This document shows, one piece after another, positions 4,974 to 5,028 of a stretch of 5,028 nt of DNA. The stretch covers positions 1 through 5,028 of the forward strand of contig JAAZIE010000414.1 in the NCBI GenBank assembly GCA_012510305.1, written 5' to 3'. This DNA is from Bacillota bacterium. GTDB taxonomy: Bacteria; Bacillota; Dethiobacteria; DTU022. The first letter of the stretch is position 1; every line of letters begins with the position of its first letter. The position numbers and the translations under genes were made by a program. The notes beneath the pieces are model-generated. The model was not told the DNA's origin. It ran no database searches and saw only the letters and a list, made by a program, of their open reading frames with translations.

Positions 4974-5028
4974 TTGAGAAAGGGGGGATCGTTAAAACCC
5001 CCCCGGGACTTCTTTTTCAACGGGGAGG
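4974..5028 (+). CDS. Start of an unrecognised gene, 3' partial
   Basis: Eighteen codons open to the window end, starting at TTG 4974 behind a strong Shine-Dalgarno. The predicted N-terminus is basic then Phe-rich (RKGGSLKPPRDFFFNGE) and is not recognised. A second frame starting at GTG 4953 is also open to the edge but has no ribosome site of its own. The codons include a six-G run (4982-4987) and a seven-C run (4998-5004) that can pair with each other. Too short to assign a function; the call rests on the ribosome site alone. Confidence 0.4.
   Translation, partial: MRKGGSLKPPRDFFFNGE

Overview
The window looks like chromosomal DNA from an anaerobic bacterium, most likely a GC-rich Firmicute of the Clostridia type (Peptococcaceae, Syntrophomonadaceae or Moorella-like). 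This rests on an NAD(H)-dependent iron-sulfur flavoprotein module of the kind used by anaerobic hydrogenases and formate dehydrogenases, very strong purine-rich Shine-Dalgarno sequences, use of GTG and probably TTG starts, and overall GC richness by eye. The taxonomic assignment is an inference; no rRNA or marker gene is present.

Layout. Positions 1-2212 (+ strand) hold the end of an operon: a 5'-truncated NuoF/HydB-like NADH-binding FMN/iron-sulfur subunit, overlapped by 4 bp by a short NuoG-like (HoxU-sized) iron-sulfur subunit. Together they form an electron-input or diaphorase module. No catalytic subunit lies downstream, so a hydrogenase, formate dehydrogenase or other partner would have to be upstream of the window or elsewhere. 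Converging on it from the minus strand is a long gene (2246-3424, possibly starting at 3487) encoding an SfsA-type nuclease-like domain fused to a C-terminal DUF123 (GIY-YIG-like) domain.

A divergent intergenic region (about 3425-3630) carries two back-to-back promoter candidates. The leftward one sits so close to the fusion gene's ATG that it would give a leaderless mRNA. The rightward one would drive a macro-domain (ADP-ribose-binding) gene at 3631-4158, which has a near-perfect Shine-Dalgarno. The macro gene overlaps by 15 bp, tail to tail, a minus-strand gene for a six-helix membrane protein resembling DUF998 (4144-4845). The last 180 bases are a short divergent spacer followed by what may be the first codons of another plus-strand gene, cut by the window end.

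The operon end, the nuclease-like fusion, the macro protein and the membrane protein are not obviously one pathway. The most unusual items are the SfsA-DUF123 fusion with altered family residues, a CX3CX2CX3CP cysteine spacing in the NuoF-like subunit, loss of two family-typical aspartates in the macro domain, and a nine-G tract inside the membrane-protein gene. I saw no CRISPR array, tRNA, rRNA, insertion sequence or convincing intrinsic terminator, and nothing that clearly amounts to a new multi-gene system.
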